Shown here: positions 63,469 through 64,000 of the stretch, piece by piece
Layout: every line of letters begins with the position of its first letter
How positions within the stretch are numbered: position 1 is the first letter of the stretch
NCBI RefSeq assembly: GCF_001636695.1
Contig: NZ_LGEL01000019.1
Span: 158,108-222,107 of the forward strand
DNA: 64,000 bases
Direction: 5' to 3'
Origin: Pedobacter panaciterrae
GTDB lineage: Bacteria > Bacteroidota > Bacteroidia > Sphingobacteriales > Sphingobacteriaceae
Notes under the pieces: generated by a model
What the model saw: only the letters and a program-made list of their open reading frames with translations
Database searches by the model: none
Told to the model about the DNA's origin: nothing
Translations under genes and position numbers: made by a program

Positions 63469-64000
63469 ATGAAAAAGATCCTTTTCAGTATAGTAGTGAT
63501 ATCAATATCTACATCTGTTGCTTTTCAATCGAAGGCTCAAACGAAAAAAAACGATAATTGTGATCCTTTTGATGCTGTCGTAAACAACCATGATCAGATC
63601 TTTCAGTCTTCAGGTATTCCTTCAGCTATCGAATTGGTTTTAAAGTATTGTAAAGCAGTGGATACTAATTTTTATGAGTTACAAAATGAATGGCAAAACA
63701 AAACCGATGGCTCTTTCCGTGACTTTGACAATAAAAAATTATATGGAATTACTTTTACCCAAAAATTCAAGTTACCTCGGGATGCAAATTTTCCGATAGA
63801 TAGTATTTTTCGAACTATAGAAAAAGAATTAAGGTCTGGTAAAAAGGTAATTATCGCATTGCAGCTGGAGACGGGCTGGCCTATTTTTGTTGTTCATAAA
63901 CAAACTCCGAATGGAGAATTTGTTTCATACAGCAAACTTGGAAGCCATACATTAATAATTAGAAATACAAAAGAAATTGTTAAAAAGTCCAACGGTACGG
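63469..64000 (+). CDS. Secreted protein, C-terminus beyond the window (possible C39-like fold)
   Basis: An open frame runs from ATG 63469 to the window end (177 codons without a stop). The first 24 residues are a signal peptide (KKILFSIVVISISTSV, ending SKAQ). The mature part contains SSGIPSAIELVLKYC, which resembles the start of a C39-type cysteine peptidase domain, but the position where such domains have the catalytic Cys is occupied by other residues; a His follows near residue 146 (IFVVHK). It may be a degenerate or non-catalytic papain-like domain; identification is uncertain. The gene is cut by the end of the window. Confidence 0.6.
   Translation, partial: MKKILFSIVVISISTSVAFQSKAQTKKNDNCDPFDAVVNNHDQIFQSSGIPSAIELVLKYCKAVDTNFYELQNEWQNKTDGSFRDFDNKKLYGITFTQKFKLPRDANFPIDSIFRTIEKELRSGKKVIIALQLETGWPIFVVHKQTPNGEFVSYSKLGSHTLIIRNTKEIVKKSNGT

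Noticed and set aside
1-64000. CRISPR array, insertion sequence or prophage
   Set aside because: No regularly spaced direct repeats with unique spacers, no transposase and no phage structural genes were seen on either strand.

Overview
The window looks like chromosomal DNA of a Bacteroidota bacterium, most likely Sphingobacteriaceae (Pedobacter-like). The evidence is two SusC/SusD outer-membrane uptake pairs, a FecI/FecR-type sigma/anti-sigma pair, the gliding lipoprotein GldD, the futalosine menaquinone enzymes MqnB and MqnD, a NagB with a fused PIG-L domain, and promoters of the Bacteroidota form (TTTG or TTG, about 19 bases, TAnnTTTG). No phage, insertion sequence, CRISPR array or defence cassette is visible; this is mostly housekeeping sequence with two nutrient-uptake loci. 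LAYOUT. 1-2.1 kb: MFS transporter and DeoR-type regulator. 2.4-9.3 kb: ECF sigma factor, FecR anti-sigma, SusC and SusD, closed by a strong terminator. 9.4-12.8 kb: a surface-type protein divergent from a SigJ-like sigma factor, which is followed by an AhpD-like protein, a Dabb protein and a small membrane protein. 12.8-15.8 kb: trp leader with attenuator, then trpE-trpG-trpC. 15.8-18.8 kb: hflX, rbfA, an M23 peptidase and a TonB-C protein. 18.8-25.5 kb: lipid kinase, App1-like phosphatase, YccF, Aat, a SNF2 helicase and a GIN-domain protein. 25.6-33.3 kb: ALDH7 dehydrogenase, TPR protein, ComA, AroE, GldD, MBL hydrolase, LolC-like permease and a lipoprotein. 33.3-36.9 kb: mqnB-mqnD, then queD-folE-fabD. 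36.9-43.3 kb: a very large NtrY-like histidine kinase, a coiled-coil membrane protein and a GHL10 glycosidase-like protein. 43.4-57 kb: M16 protease, then an amino-sugar/cell-wall-recycling locus (NagX-like acyltransferase, NagB-PIG-L, AnmK, DeoR regulator) running into a second SusC/SusD/lipoprotein operon. 57-62.6 kb: small protein, S41 protease, ferredoxin and its reductase, LpxH and RF1. 62.7-64 kb: tRNA-Asp, a long gene-poor stretch, and a truncated secreted protein. HOW IT WORKS TOGETHER. Each SusC/SusD pair has its own control: the first has a sigma/anti-sigma switch, the second a DeoR repressor gene beside it. TTTGTG-type repeats occur both in the nagB/anmK spacer (inside a 66-bp near-perfect palindrome) and upstream of the second SusC, suggesting one regulon for amino-sugar uptake and recycling. 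The trp genes appear to be controlled by a classical Trp-codon leader peptide and attenuator, whose promoter lies so close to the leader ATG that the message may be leaderless. Six of ten convergent gene pairs overlap at their stop codons, five of them by exactly four bases.
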